NCBI GenBank assembly: GCA_005879255.1
Contig: VBKY01000392.1
Coordinates: 1 to 5,815, forward strand
Direction of reading: 5' to 3'
From: Deltaproteobacteria bacterium
GTDB lineage: Bacteria > Desulfobacterota_B > Binatia > UBA9968
DNA length: 5,815 nt
The notes below the pieces were generated by a model. It was not told the origin of the DNA. It did not search any database and saw only the letters and a list, made by a program, of their open reading frames with translations. Shown piece by piece: positions 1-5,046 of the stretch (position 1 is its first letter; each line of letters opens with the position of its first letter). Position numbers and translations under genes: made by a program.

Positions 1-115
1 AAGGGAGACAGGAAGGTGGACGCGTGAGTTCCACAGGGAAGCAGAGCGAGAGCGAAGCGCCGGCAGTGCTGAAATTGGCTACGCAAGGCGCAGACACACA
101 GGGCCGGGACTGGTC

Positions 116-1363
116 GTGGGTGGAAGCTTCGGTGTGGACTGTCCGCCTGAGGCGGAGGAAAACGGCGTCAAAGGAGGTCAATGGTTCAGCCTGATCGACA
201 AAGTGTACCGCGCCGAGACGCTTGAGGCGGCATGGAAGAAGGTAAAGAGGAACGCGGGCGCAGCAGGAGTAGACGGTCAAAGCGTGGAGCGGTTTGCGGC
301 CCGGGCGGAGATGTATGTTGAGGAACTGAGCACAGCTCTTAAGAAGGGAACCTACCGGCCACAGCCCGTGCGACGAGTGGAAATTGCCAAAGGAGGCGGG
401 AAGATTCGTCCCTTGGGGATTCCGGTGGTGAAAGACCGCATCGTGCAGACGGCGCTCAAGTTTGTGTTGGAGCCCATCTTTGAGCGGGAGTTCCTTAAGA
501 TGAGCTACGGCTTTCGCCCGGGGCTTGGCTGTAAAGATGCGCTTCGGGAAGTAGAGGGGCTGCTTGGAGACGGCTACACCTTTGTGGTGGATGTCGATCT
601 TAAGAGCTACTTCGACACCATTTCGCACGCGCGGCTTATGGAGCGCGTTGAGCAAAAGGTGAGCGATGGGCGGGTGCTTGAGCTGATAGGAGCGTTTCTT
701 AAGCAAGACATCGTAAAGGAAATGGAGCGATGGACGCCAACGGGCGGGACACCGCAAGGCGCGGTGATCAGCCCCCTTTTGGCCAACATTTATCTTCATC
801 CCTTGGACTGTCACATCAAGGAGAAGGGCTACCGCATGGTTCGCTACGCCGATGACTTTGTCGTGCTTTGCCGCAGTCGGGAGCAAGCCGAAGCGGCGCT
901 TGTGGAAGTGAGAGCCTGGGTAGAGTCCAAGGGCCTGAGTCTTAGCGTCGACAAGACTCACTTGGGAGATTGTCGGCAACCGGGGCAGGGCTTTGACTTT
1001 CTGGGTTATCATTTCGAGTTGGGGCGGCGCTGGGTACGCAAAAAGAGCTACAAGGCGATGCAAGATCGCATTCGGATGAGGACTAAGCGCACGCGCGGGG
1101 ACAGTTTGGCAAGGATCATCGCCGAGCTGAATCCGACGCTTCGTGGTTGGTTTAACTATTTCAAGCATGCTCATCCGAACACGTTTAAGTGGATGGATAG
1201 CTTTGTACGCCGACGATTGCGGGCGATGCTGCGAAAGCAGGAGAAGCGACCGGGCATGGGACTTTGTCGACATGATCATCAACGCTGGCCAAATAAATTC
1301 TTCGCGGCCCAGGGACTGTTCACTACGACTACAGCCTGGAAGCTGGCGAGCCAATCCCGATGA
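116..1363 (+). CDS. ltrA: Group II intron reverse transcriptase/maturase
   Basis: This 415-residue intron-encoded protein helps its intron RNA fold and splice, then copies it into DNA at new sites. Visible reverse transcriptase blocks are GVDGQSVERF (51-60), KIRPLGIPVVKDRIVQ (96-111), YGFRPGLGCKDAL (131-143), the first catalytic Asp in VDLKSYFD (D161), TPTGGTPQGAVISP (207-220), YADD (244-247) and FDFLGY (293-298). The thumb/maturase region follows, with NPTLRGWFNYFKHA at 339-352. The protein ends soon after WPNKFFAAQGLF and has no Cys-pair/HNH endonuclease domain, so it belongs to an endonuclease-lacking lineage. All catalytic residues are present and nothing is frameshifted. The GTG at 116 is chosen because relatives I recall begin with a similar MGG...GVD stretch. 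The frame has no stop back to position 2, so the start is uncertain. The symbol follows general usage for this family. Confidence 0.93.
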   Translation: MGGSFGVDCPPEAEENGVKGGQWFSLIDKVYRAETLEAAWKKVKRNAGAAGVDGQSVERFAARAEMYVEELSTALKKGTYRPQPVRRVEIAKGGGKIRPLGIPVVKDRIVQTALKFVLEPIFEREFLKMSYGFRPGLGCKDALREVEGLLGDGYTFVVDVDLKSYFDTISHARLMERVEQKVSDGRVLELIGAFLKQDIVKEMERWTPTGGTPQGAVISPLLANIYLHPLDCHIKEKGYRMVRYADDFVVLCRSREQAEAALVEVRAWVESKGLSLSVDKTHLGDCRQPGQGFDFLGYHFELGRRWVRKKSYKAMQDRIRMRTKRTRGDSLARIIAELNPTLRGWFNYFKHAHPNTFKWMDSFVRRRLRAMLRKQEKRPGMGLCRHDHQRWPNKFFAAQGLFTTTTAWKLASQSR

Positions 1364-1380
1364 GGAAACCACCGACTGGA

Positions 1381-1413
1381 GAGCCGTGTGCGGGAGAACC
1401 GCACGCACGGTTC
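1381..1413 (+). ncRNA. Group II intron domain V
   Basis: This is the catalytic hairpin of the ribozyme. The lower stem GAGCCGT pairs with ACGGTTC (7 bp including one G-U). A 2-nt GC bulge follows, then GTGCGG pairs with CCGCAC below a 5-nt GAGAA loop. The catalytic triad at positions 2-4 is AGC, as in IIA/IIB-type introns rather than the CGC of Oceanobacillus IIC. The total is 33 nt against the usual 34, the loop being GAGA plus one unpaired A. Confidence 0.93.
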
Positions 1414-1416
1414 GGA

Positions 1417-1451
1417 GGGCGGGGACGGCGAAAGCCGTTTCCGACCCCTAT
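1417..1451 (+). ncRNA. Group II intron domain VI with branch-point A1444
   Basis: An inner stem ACGGC/GCCGT (1425-1429 with 1434-1438) is closed by a GAAA tetraloop. It continues through two G-U pairs, then GG/CC and C/G (1420-1424 with 1439-1443). A1444 is bulged, and GGG (1417-1419) pairs with CCC (1445-1447). The bulged A lies 7 nt before the predicted intron end (CCCCTAT), the expected branch-point geometry for lariat formation. Confidence 0.87.
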
Positions 1452-1519
1452 CGCCTTTGGGATAAATTCTCATCGCTATGTTCTGATACCCCGTCAGCTT
1501 GTCTGCGAGGTAGTTCATT
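1452..1519 (+). repeat. 68-bp dispersed repeat, copy A (intron 3' exon)
   Basis: This matches 3030-3096 with four substitutions (1480, 1490, 1508, 1512) and one extra base (1503). The first 28 bases are identical. Its 3' half forms a degenerate hairpin, 1487-1512: TACC.CG.CAG pairs with CTG.CG.GGTA around a CTTGT loop. No coding potential is apparent. It is the 3' flank of the group II intron, with the left boundary at the intron end. Confidence 0.85.
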
Positions 1520-1584
1520 CGAGATCAAGAATATAGCCTCTATCTGAAATGCTGGGATGATGACGGTCCGTTGGTCCTAGCCTT

Positions 1585-1614
1585 GCGTCATTCCCGTGAA
1601 AACGCGAATCCAGG
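1585..1614 (+). repeat. ATTCCCG-type palindromic repeat, copy 1
   Basis: The form is GTCATTCCCG...CGAATCCAGG. The palindrome at 1590-1609 pairs ATTC/GAAT and CG/CG across one C-C mismatch, with a TGAAAA loop. It lies 13 bp beyond the stop codon of the GIY-YIG gene, with its AATCCAG end facing the gene. It resembles dispersed palindromes common in proteobacterial intergenic DNA and might also help end transcription. Confidence 0.75.
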
Positions 1615-1627
1615 AATTTTTCCACGC

Positions 1628-1918
1628 TTAAACAATTTCTTCCCACAAATCTCTCCACCGTGAATTTTGCCGCTCGATCAATTCCAGCTTCCATGCCCGG
1701 TTCCATTTCTTCATTTGTTTTTCTCTTTTTATAACTGACACCATGTCGTCGTATAACTCGTAATAGACCAACCGGTGAACTCCGTATCTCTTCGTGAAGC
1801 CCTCGACCAAATCGTTTTTGTGTTCCCAGGCGCGCTTTAAGAGGTTGCTAGTCACCCCGATGTAGAGTGTGCCGTTTTGTTTGCTGGCCAGAATATAGAC
1901 TGCTGGCTGTTTATGCAT
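1628..1918 (-). CDS. Small GIY-YIG domain nuclease-like protein
   Basis: This 96-residue protein is almost entirely one GIY-YIG endonuclease domain of the UPF0213/YhbQ-like group. Visible are the VYIL strand (7-10), LYIG (18-21), the conserved Arg in LKRAWEHK (R29, with H33) and the conserved Glu in KREKQMKKW (E66). A basic/aromatic tail NRAWKLELIE completes the fold. All expected catalytic positions seem present. The reaction would be metal-dependent cleavage of one DNA strand; the biological target of such stand-alone proteins is not established. The ATG at 1918 fits the family's usual start. There is no strong Shine-Dalgarno site, only a GGGAA inside the adjacent palindromic repeat. The gene is downstream of and co-directional with the deacetylase (56 bp gap), but it sits tightly between two inverted repeats, suggesting a separate insertion rather than an operon partner. 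Confidence 0.88.
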   Translation of the reverse strand: MHKQPAVYILASKQNGTLYIGVTSNLLKRAWEHKNDLVEGFTKRYGVHRLVYYELYDDMVSVIKREKQMKKWNRAWKLELIERQNSRWRDLWEEIV

Positions 1919-1924
1919 CGTACG

Positions 1925-1959
1925 CTGGATTTCCCGCTTTCGAGGGAATGAACATCAGG
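1925..1959 (-). repeat. ATTCCCG-type palindromic repeat, copy 2 (inverted)
   Basis: Read on the minus strand this is TTCATTCCCTCGAAAGCGGG followed by AAATCCAG. ATTCCC pairs with GGGAAAT (one extra A) around TCGAAAGC. It ends 6 bp before the ATG of the GIY-YIG gene and is inverted relative to copy 1, so both AATCCAG ends face the gene. Transcripts of the upstream deacetylase would run through this hairpin, which could attenuate read-through. Confidence 0.78.
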
Positions 1960-1974
1960 GGATCGGCTGTTAAC

Positions 1975-2856
1975 TCATTCGTGCTTTGATCGCGTCGTTC
2001 GATACCACTCCAGGATTTCTTCACCCGTCCAGAAGAGAACACCCTTCTGTTTTTTTAAATAGGCAAACGTCTTCTCGAAATATTTGATCCGATGCGGCAC
2101 TCCGCTGATATACGGATGGACTGCGATAGCCATCACGCGAGCGCTTTTTGCTCCTTCGGCATAGAGAGTCTCGAACTGGTCCTTGGCTCGGCGGAAAAAC
2201 TCTTCTGCCTCGTGGTGCTGCAGAATCATCATCGGGATGTCGTTCAACTCTACACTGTAGGGAAGCGAAACGAGTGGGCCGCGGTCGGTTTTGATCTCAT
2301 GGGGTTGATCGTCGTTGACCCAATCGGCGACGTATTGAAATCCGGCCTCGGCCAAGAGATCCAGAGTCTCTTCAGTTTCAGTGAGCCCCGGGCCGAGCCA
2401 TCCTGACGGTGCCTTACCGGTAAACTTGCGGATGATTTCGACGGATTTCCGGATCGCTTCACGTTGATCTTCCACCTGACGCATGGGTTTCTGGATGTAG
2501 CCGTGCCCCATGAACTCCCATCCCGCGTCGCGCGAAACTTCGACAATTCTCGAATAGGAAATGCAAACGGAGGCATTGATTGCCAAGGTGGCTTTGATCT
2601 TATGCTTGTCGAGGACTGATTTTAGACGCCAGAATCCCACGCGCATACCATATTCAAACCAGGCGAAGTTGGGGACGTCAGGAATGACCTGAACTCCTCC
2701 CGGCGGCGGGAGCACCGTGCGCGGCATCGGTCCTCGGATGTCCCACTCCTCCACATTGACGATGGTCCACACCACCACCCGAGCGGATTTCGGCAGGCGA
2801 AGTGCGGGACGGTCGATGATCGCCGAGTAGGGAATCTGATCGCGCGGGAAAGCCAT
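1975..2856 (-). CDS. Polysaccharide deacetylase family (PuuE-like) hydrolase
   Basis: This 293-residue cytoplasmic protein has no signal peptide. It carries the NodB/CE4 deacetylase fold in its PuuE-like branch. Features in order are VNVEEWD (33-39) where classical CE4 has the TFDD strand, YGMRVGFWRL (69-78), EFMGHGYIQ (114-122), SGWLGPGLTETEETLDLLAEAG (151-172), ELNDIPMM (203-210) and AVHPYISGVPHR (245-256). GHG and HPY are probable metal/catalytic positions. Family members hydrolyse C-N bonds, for example allantoin in PuuE or N-acetyl groups in sugar deacetylases; the substrate here cannot be read from sequence. The start at 2856 is fixed by a perfect AAGGAGG 6 nt upstream; an in-frame ATG at 2895 would add 13 residues without such a site. 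It is divergent from the liv transporter operon, so it may process the imported compound. Confidence 0.85.
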   Translation of the reverse strand: MAFPRDQIPYSAIIDRPALRLPKSARVVVWTIVNVEEWDIRGPMPRTVLPPPGGVQVIPDVPNFAWFEYGMRVGFWRLKSVLDKHKIKATLAINASVCISYSRIVEVSRDAGWEFMGHGYIQKPMRQVEDQREAIRKSVEIIRKFTGKAPSGWLGPGLTETEETLDLLAEAGFQYVADWVNDDQPHEIKTDRGPLVSLPYSVELNDIPMMILQHHEAEEFFRRAKDQFETLYAEGAKSARVMAIAVHPYISGVPHRIKYFEKTFAYLKKQKGVLFWTGEEILEWYRTTRSKHE

Positions 2857-2862
2857 GGTGAA

Positions 2863-2869
2863 CCTCCTT
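2863..2869 (-). promoter_or_regulatory. Shine-Dalgarno site of the deacetylase gene
   Basis: AAGGAGG on the minus strand lies 6 nt from the ATG at 2856. It decides this start over the in-frame ATG at 2895. Confidence 0.9.
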
Positions 2870-2900
2870 GTGAGTTCAGTTTCGAGCGTCTCCAATCACC

Positions 2901-2952
2901 GCGGGTTTGATTCCGCGCAGCTTGCTGGCGTAAAGAGCTATTCCCAAACCGC
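2901..2952. repeat. Branched inverted repeat upstream of the deacetylase
   Basis: The outer arms GC.GGTTTG (2901-2909) and CAAACCGC (2945-2952) can form 8 bp with one bulged G. Inside, CGC(G)CAG-CTTG-CTGGCG (2914-2930) forms a 6-bp hairpin with one bulged G. The CAG-CTTG-CTG core resembles the hairpin of the 68-bp repeat. It would lie in the 5' leader of the deacetylase transcript if transcription begins upstream. Whether it is a regulatory leader, a terminator or a decayed repeat is unresolved. Confidence 0.45.
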
Positions 2953-2957
2953 TTAGA

Positions 2958-2990
2958 GTCATTCCCGAATGCTTCTATCGGGAATCCAGG
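2958..2990 (+). repeat. ATTCCCG-type palindromic repeat, copy 3
   Basis: It reads GTCATTCCCG...CGGGAATCCAGG. The stem is a perfect 8 bp, ATTCCCGA (2961-2968) with TCGGGAAT (2978-2985), and the loop is 9 nt. It has the best-preserved stem of the three copies. It stands alone, without a GIY-YIG gene beside it, in the gap between the deacetylase and livH. Confidence 0.8.
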
Positions 2991-3002
2991 CGAGAGCGGT
3001 AG

Positions 3003-3027
3003 ACCCCCGATTAAAACATTCGAGGGT
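3003..3027 (+). repeat. Hairpin directly before repeat copy B
   Basis: ACCCCCGA (3003-3010) pairs with TCGAGGGT (3020-3027), 7 of 8 positions, around the 9-nt A/T-rich loop 3011-3019. It ends 2 nt before position 3030, the base equivalent to the first exon base after the group II intron. No T-run follows, so it is not an obvious terminator. Confidence 0.65.
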
Positions 3028-3029
3028 GA

Positions 3030-3096
3030 CGCCTTTGGGATAAATTCTCATCGCTATCTTCTGATACGCCGTCAGCTTGTTGCGTGGTTGTTCATT
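3030..3096 (+). repeat. 68-bp dispersed repeat, copy B (uninterrupted)
   Basis: This is the second copy of the sequence that follows the intron at 1452-1519, about 93% identical and one base shorter. The distance between copies is 1,578 bp, and they flank the GIY-YIG unit and the deacetylase in direct orientation. The hairpin part (3066-3085) pairs ACGC with GCGT. It ends about 95 bp before livH. With the two hairpins just upstream it forms a run of repeats from 2958 to 3096. Confidence 0.85.
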
Positions 3097-3133
3097 TCGG
3101 AGTTCGAGTCAAACCCGAAACTTTTCTGATGCT

Positions 3134-3144
3134 ATGCGACGCAT
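3134..3144. promoter_or_regulatory. Possible operator dyad before livH
   Basis: ATGCG-A-CGCAT is a perfect 5+1+5 dyad. It extends to GCT/AGC arms (3131-3148) with one unpaired G. It lies 47 bp before the livH ATG in the divergent gap, a position suited to a regulator. No convincing promoter was found to anchor it. Confidence 0.3.
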
Positions 3145-3183
3145 GAGCCAATTGACAAGAGCAAGCGGTGAGTGGTAGCCGAA

Positions 3184-3189
3184 AAGGAG
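3184..3189 (+). promoter_or_regulatory. Probable Shine-Dalgarno site of livH
   Basis: AAGGAG lies only 2 nt before the ATG at 3192, a short spacing. The alternative GTG at 3168 has only a weak AAGAG 6 nt upstream. The ATG is preferred because the protein then begins with the typical LivH N-terminus. Confidence 0.5.
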
Positions 3190-3191
3190 CC

Positions 3192-4046
3192 ATGGAATTC
3201 TGGGTGACGCAGGCATTCAATGGCATCTCATACGGTGCGCTCCTCTTCCTTCTCGCCGGAGGGCTCTCGCTCATTTTCGGGATGATGCGGATCGTCAACA
3301 TGACGCACGGCTCGTACTACCTGCTGGGAGGGTACGTCGGCCTCACCGTCATCAGGCAGACCGGCTATTTCCCTCTCGCAATTCTTGCTGGGGCCCTGGC
3401 CATCGCCATCATCGGTGTGTTCGAGTGGAACGCATTTCTGAAGCGGCTCAGCGGGCAGGAACTGGGCCAGGTGCTCACTACCATGGGGTTTGCGCTAATA
3501 TTCCAGGATCTCGCGCTGATCATCTGGGGCGGTGACCCTTACACGATTCCGGCGCCGGCAATGCTCTCCGGCGCCCACCGTATCGGTGACCTTTATTTTC
3601 CGATCTACCGGATCTTCATCATTGTGGTCGCAGCGGTCGTGGCGTTGATCCTCTGGCTGGTGCTCGAGAAGACACGGGTCGGCGCAATGATGCGGGCGAC
3701 CGTGGACGATCCCGAGATGGCGCGCGGCGTCGGCATCAACGTGCACTTGATCTCGATGGTCGTATTTGCGCTCGGCGCTTTCCTGGCGGCGGTGGCGGGA
3801 GTCGTTGCCGGGGGATTCGTTGGAGTCTATCCAGGCGCCGACTTTGAAATTCTACCGTACGCTTTTGTTGTCGTCATCGTCGGAGGTATGGGAAGTCTCA
3901 AAGGCGCTTTGATTGGCAGCCTCATGGTCGGGCTTCTCGACAACTTCGGCAAAGCGCTTTTTCCTGAACTGTCGTACTTCACGCTGTTCGCCCCGATGGC
4001 CGCGATCCTGGCCGTGCGGCCCACGGGACTCTATGGTCGCGCGTGA
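3192..4046 (+). CDS. livH: Branched-chain amino acid-type ABC transporter permease LivH
   Basis: This 284-residue inner-membrane permease forms half of the channel of a HAAT-family ABC importer. It is hydrophobic throughout, with several membrane segments. Hallmarks are GGLSLIFGMMRIVNMTHGSYY (23-43), the cytoplasmic ATPase-contact loop GAMMRATVDDPEMARGVGI (164-182) and VVIVGGMGSLKGALIGSL (227-244). Length and pattern are normal for LivH. The start is taken at ATG 3192; GTG 3168 would add eight polar residues. It is the first gene of a + strand operon, and its TGA overlaps the livM start. Substrate cannot be fixed from the permease: members of this family carry branched-chain amino acids, amides, urea or aromatic acids. 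Confidence 0.93.
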   Translation: MEFWVTQAFNGISYGALLFLLAGGLSLIFGMMRIVNMTHGSYYLLGGYVGLTVIRQTGYFPLAILAGALAIAIIGVFEWNAFLKRLSGQELGQVLTTMGFALIFQDLALIIWGGDPYTIPAPAMLSGAHRIGDLYFPIYRIFIIVVAAVVALILWLVLEKTRVGAMMRATVDDPEMARGVGINVHLISMVVFALGAFLAAVAGVVAGGFVGVYPGADFEILPYAFVVVIVGGMGSLKGALIGSLMVGLLDNFGKALFPELSYFTLFAPMAAILAVRPTGLYGRA

Positions 4047-5044
4047 TGGGATTGACTCGGTTCTCCGGGCAGCAGGTGGTGGCGGCGATTATTTTTTTTC
4101 TCCTGCTCGCATCGCCACCGTTTCTCTCCTCGTTCCTGCTGACATTGCTGACCCAAGCATTGATCTATGGGATCCTGGCAATGAGCCTTGACATCATTCT
4201 CGGCTATACCGGTCTCGCTTCGCTCGGTCATGCCGCTTACTTCGGCATCGGCGCTTACAGCGTGGGGATTCTGGCGACGAGGTATGGAGCCGCATTCGGG
4301 ATCACTTTGCCGGCCGGTGTCCTGCTCGCGGTTCTCGTTGCGGCAATCTTTGGCACGGTAGCTCTGCGCGCTACCGGTGTTTACTTTCTCATGATTACTC
4401 TCGCTCTCGGCATGATCGTTTGGGGACTTGCGCACCGATGGGTAACGATGACCCAAGGGGACAATGGGATCTCAGCAATCCCTCGACCGGATCTTGGCCT
4501 GCCATGGTCGCTTTCTCTCTCGATCCCGTTCTATTATTTTGCGCTCGCAGGTTTTCTGATCGCCTTCTGGATTCTGCGCGTGATCGTGCGTTCTCCCTTC
4601 GGGCAGACCTTGGTGGGAATTAGGGAGAGCGAATCGCGCATGAGAACGCTCGGCTATCATGTCTGGCTGCATAAATACATCGGCTTTGTCATTGCGGGCG
4701 GGTTCGGTGGCTTCGCGGGAGTGCTATGGGCCTACTACAACGGCTTCGTCAGCCCCGTGGACCTCCAGCTCGCGACCTCGGTAGAAGTTCTTCTCATGGT
4801 CGCGCTCGGCGGTCGCGGAAGCCTGATCGGCCCAGCGCTGGGAGCGGGCATCATTGTTTTGCTCAAAAATCTCGTTTCCGTCTATACGCATCGCTGGCTG
4901 CTGATTCTTGGCGCCGTCTACATCTTGACGATTGTTTATGCGCCTGAGGGAATCCTCGGCGCCATAAAACGACGGACGAAAGAAGTGAAGCCAAGAGCTG
5001 TTGGAGTCCACGGCCTGACAGAAGGAGAGATCGAAGGAGGATAG
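4046..5044 (+). CDS. livM: Branched-chain amino acid-type ABC transporter permease LivM
   Basis: This second permease subunit (332 residues) pairs with LivH in the inner membrane. Counted from ATG 4046, the family core is SLDIILGYTGLASLGHAAYFG (47-67). The ATPase-contact loop is RSPFGQTLVGIRESESRMRTLGY (182-204), and MVALGGRGSLIGPALGAG is at 251-268. The chain ends in a charged cytoplasmic tail. The ATG at 4046 overlaps the livH TGA as TGATG (1 nt); a GTG at 4043 would overlap by 4 nt. No Shine-Dalgarno site is visible, so translation probably depends on ribosomes finishing livH, which would keep the two subunits in equal amounts. The last codons also hold the ribosome-binding site of the next gene, confirming one transcript. 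Confidence 0.93.
   Translation: MGLTRFSGQQVVAAIIFFLLLASPPFLSSFLLTLLTQALIYGILAMSLDIILGYTGLASLGHAAYFGIGAYSVGILATRYGAAFGITLPAGVLLAVLVAAIFGTVALRATGVYFLMITLALGMIVWGLAHRWVTMTQGDNGISAIPRPDLGLPWSLSLSIPFYYFALAGFLIAFWILRVIVRSPFGQTLVGIRESESRMRTLGYHVWLHKYIGFVIAGGFGGFAGVLWAYYNGFVSPVDLQLATSVEVLLMVALGGRGSLIGPALGAGIIVLLKNLVSVYTHRWLLILGAVYILTIVYAPEGILGAIKRRTKEVKPRAVGVHGLTEGEIEGG
5034..5040 (+). promoter_or_regulatory. Shine-Dalgarno site of the livK-like gene
   Basis: AAGGAGG lies 6 nt before ATG 5047, inside the end of livM. A second AAGGAG at 5022-5027 lies farther upstream. The strong site suits a binding protein made in excess over the permeases. Confidence 0.88.
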
Positions 5045-5046
5045 GT

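Larger units (their letters stand above)
1..1451 (+). mobile_element. Group II intron, 5'-truncated by the window edge
   Basis: This is a retrotransposing, self-splicing intron; the window holds its 3' portion. A maturase/reverse transcriptase gene occupies the domain IV loop and is followed 17 nt later by a domain V hairpin and then domain VI. The 3' end is set at 1451 by two independent signs. Domain VI has a bulged A at 1444 with 7 nt after it, ending in TAT (the group II AY rule). A repeat shared with 3030-3096 begins exactly at 1452. Positions 1-115 should belong to domains II-IV; I cannot fold them confidently. Domain I, with the exon-binding sites and the 5' splice site, lies outside, so insertion specificity cannot be read directly. 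The element appears intact at its 3' end. Confidence 0.93.

Noticed and set aside
1279..1518. Minus-strand 79-codon frame across the intron end
   Set aside because: It is antisense to the maturase C-terminus and domains V/VI, with no recognisable domain.
1143..1547. 134-codon + strand frame containing WRAVCGRTARTVRRAG
   Set aside because: That peptide is simply domain V/VI RNA read as protein. The rest overlaps the maturase in another frame.
1515..1706. Minus-strand 63-codon frame containing LDSRFHGND
   Set aside because: It is a translation through the palindromic repeat (copy 1), and its upstream part overlaps the end of the GIY-YIG gene in another frame. No ribosome-binding site was seen.
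2857..2895. Thirteen-residue N-terminal extension of the deacetylase from an ATG at 2895
   Set aside because: The perfect AAGGAGG sits inside this stretch and points to the ATG at 2856, which also fits the usual family start.
1585..2990. Three ATTCCCG repeats as a CRISPR array
   Set aside because: The copies are few, in mixed orientation, widely and irregularly spaced, and no cas genes are present.
3003..3027. Rho-independent terminator
   Set aside because: The hairpin is followed by GACGCC with no T-run on the + strand, and no gene ends just before it on either strand.
3152..3157. TTGACA resembling a -35 box before livH
   Set aside because: No acceptable -10 hexamer lies 16-18 bp downstream, and the putative start would fall at or beyond the ribosome-binding site.
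4031..4456. Minus-strand 141-codon frame under livH/livM
   Set aside because: Its composition is typical of an antisense shadow of a permease gene (rich in charged residues, Gln and Arg). It resembles no family.
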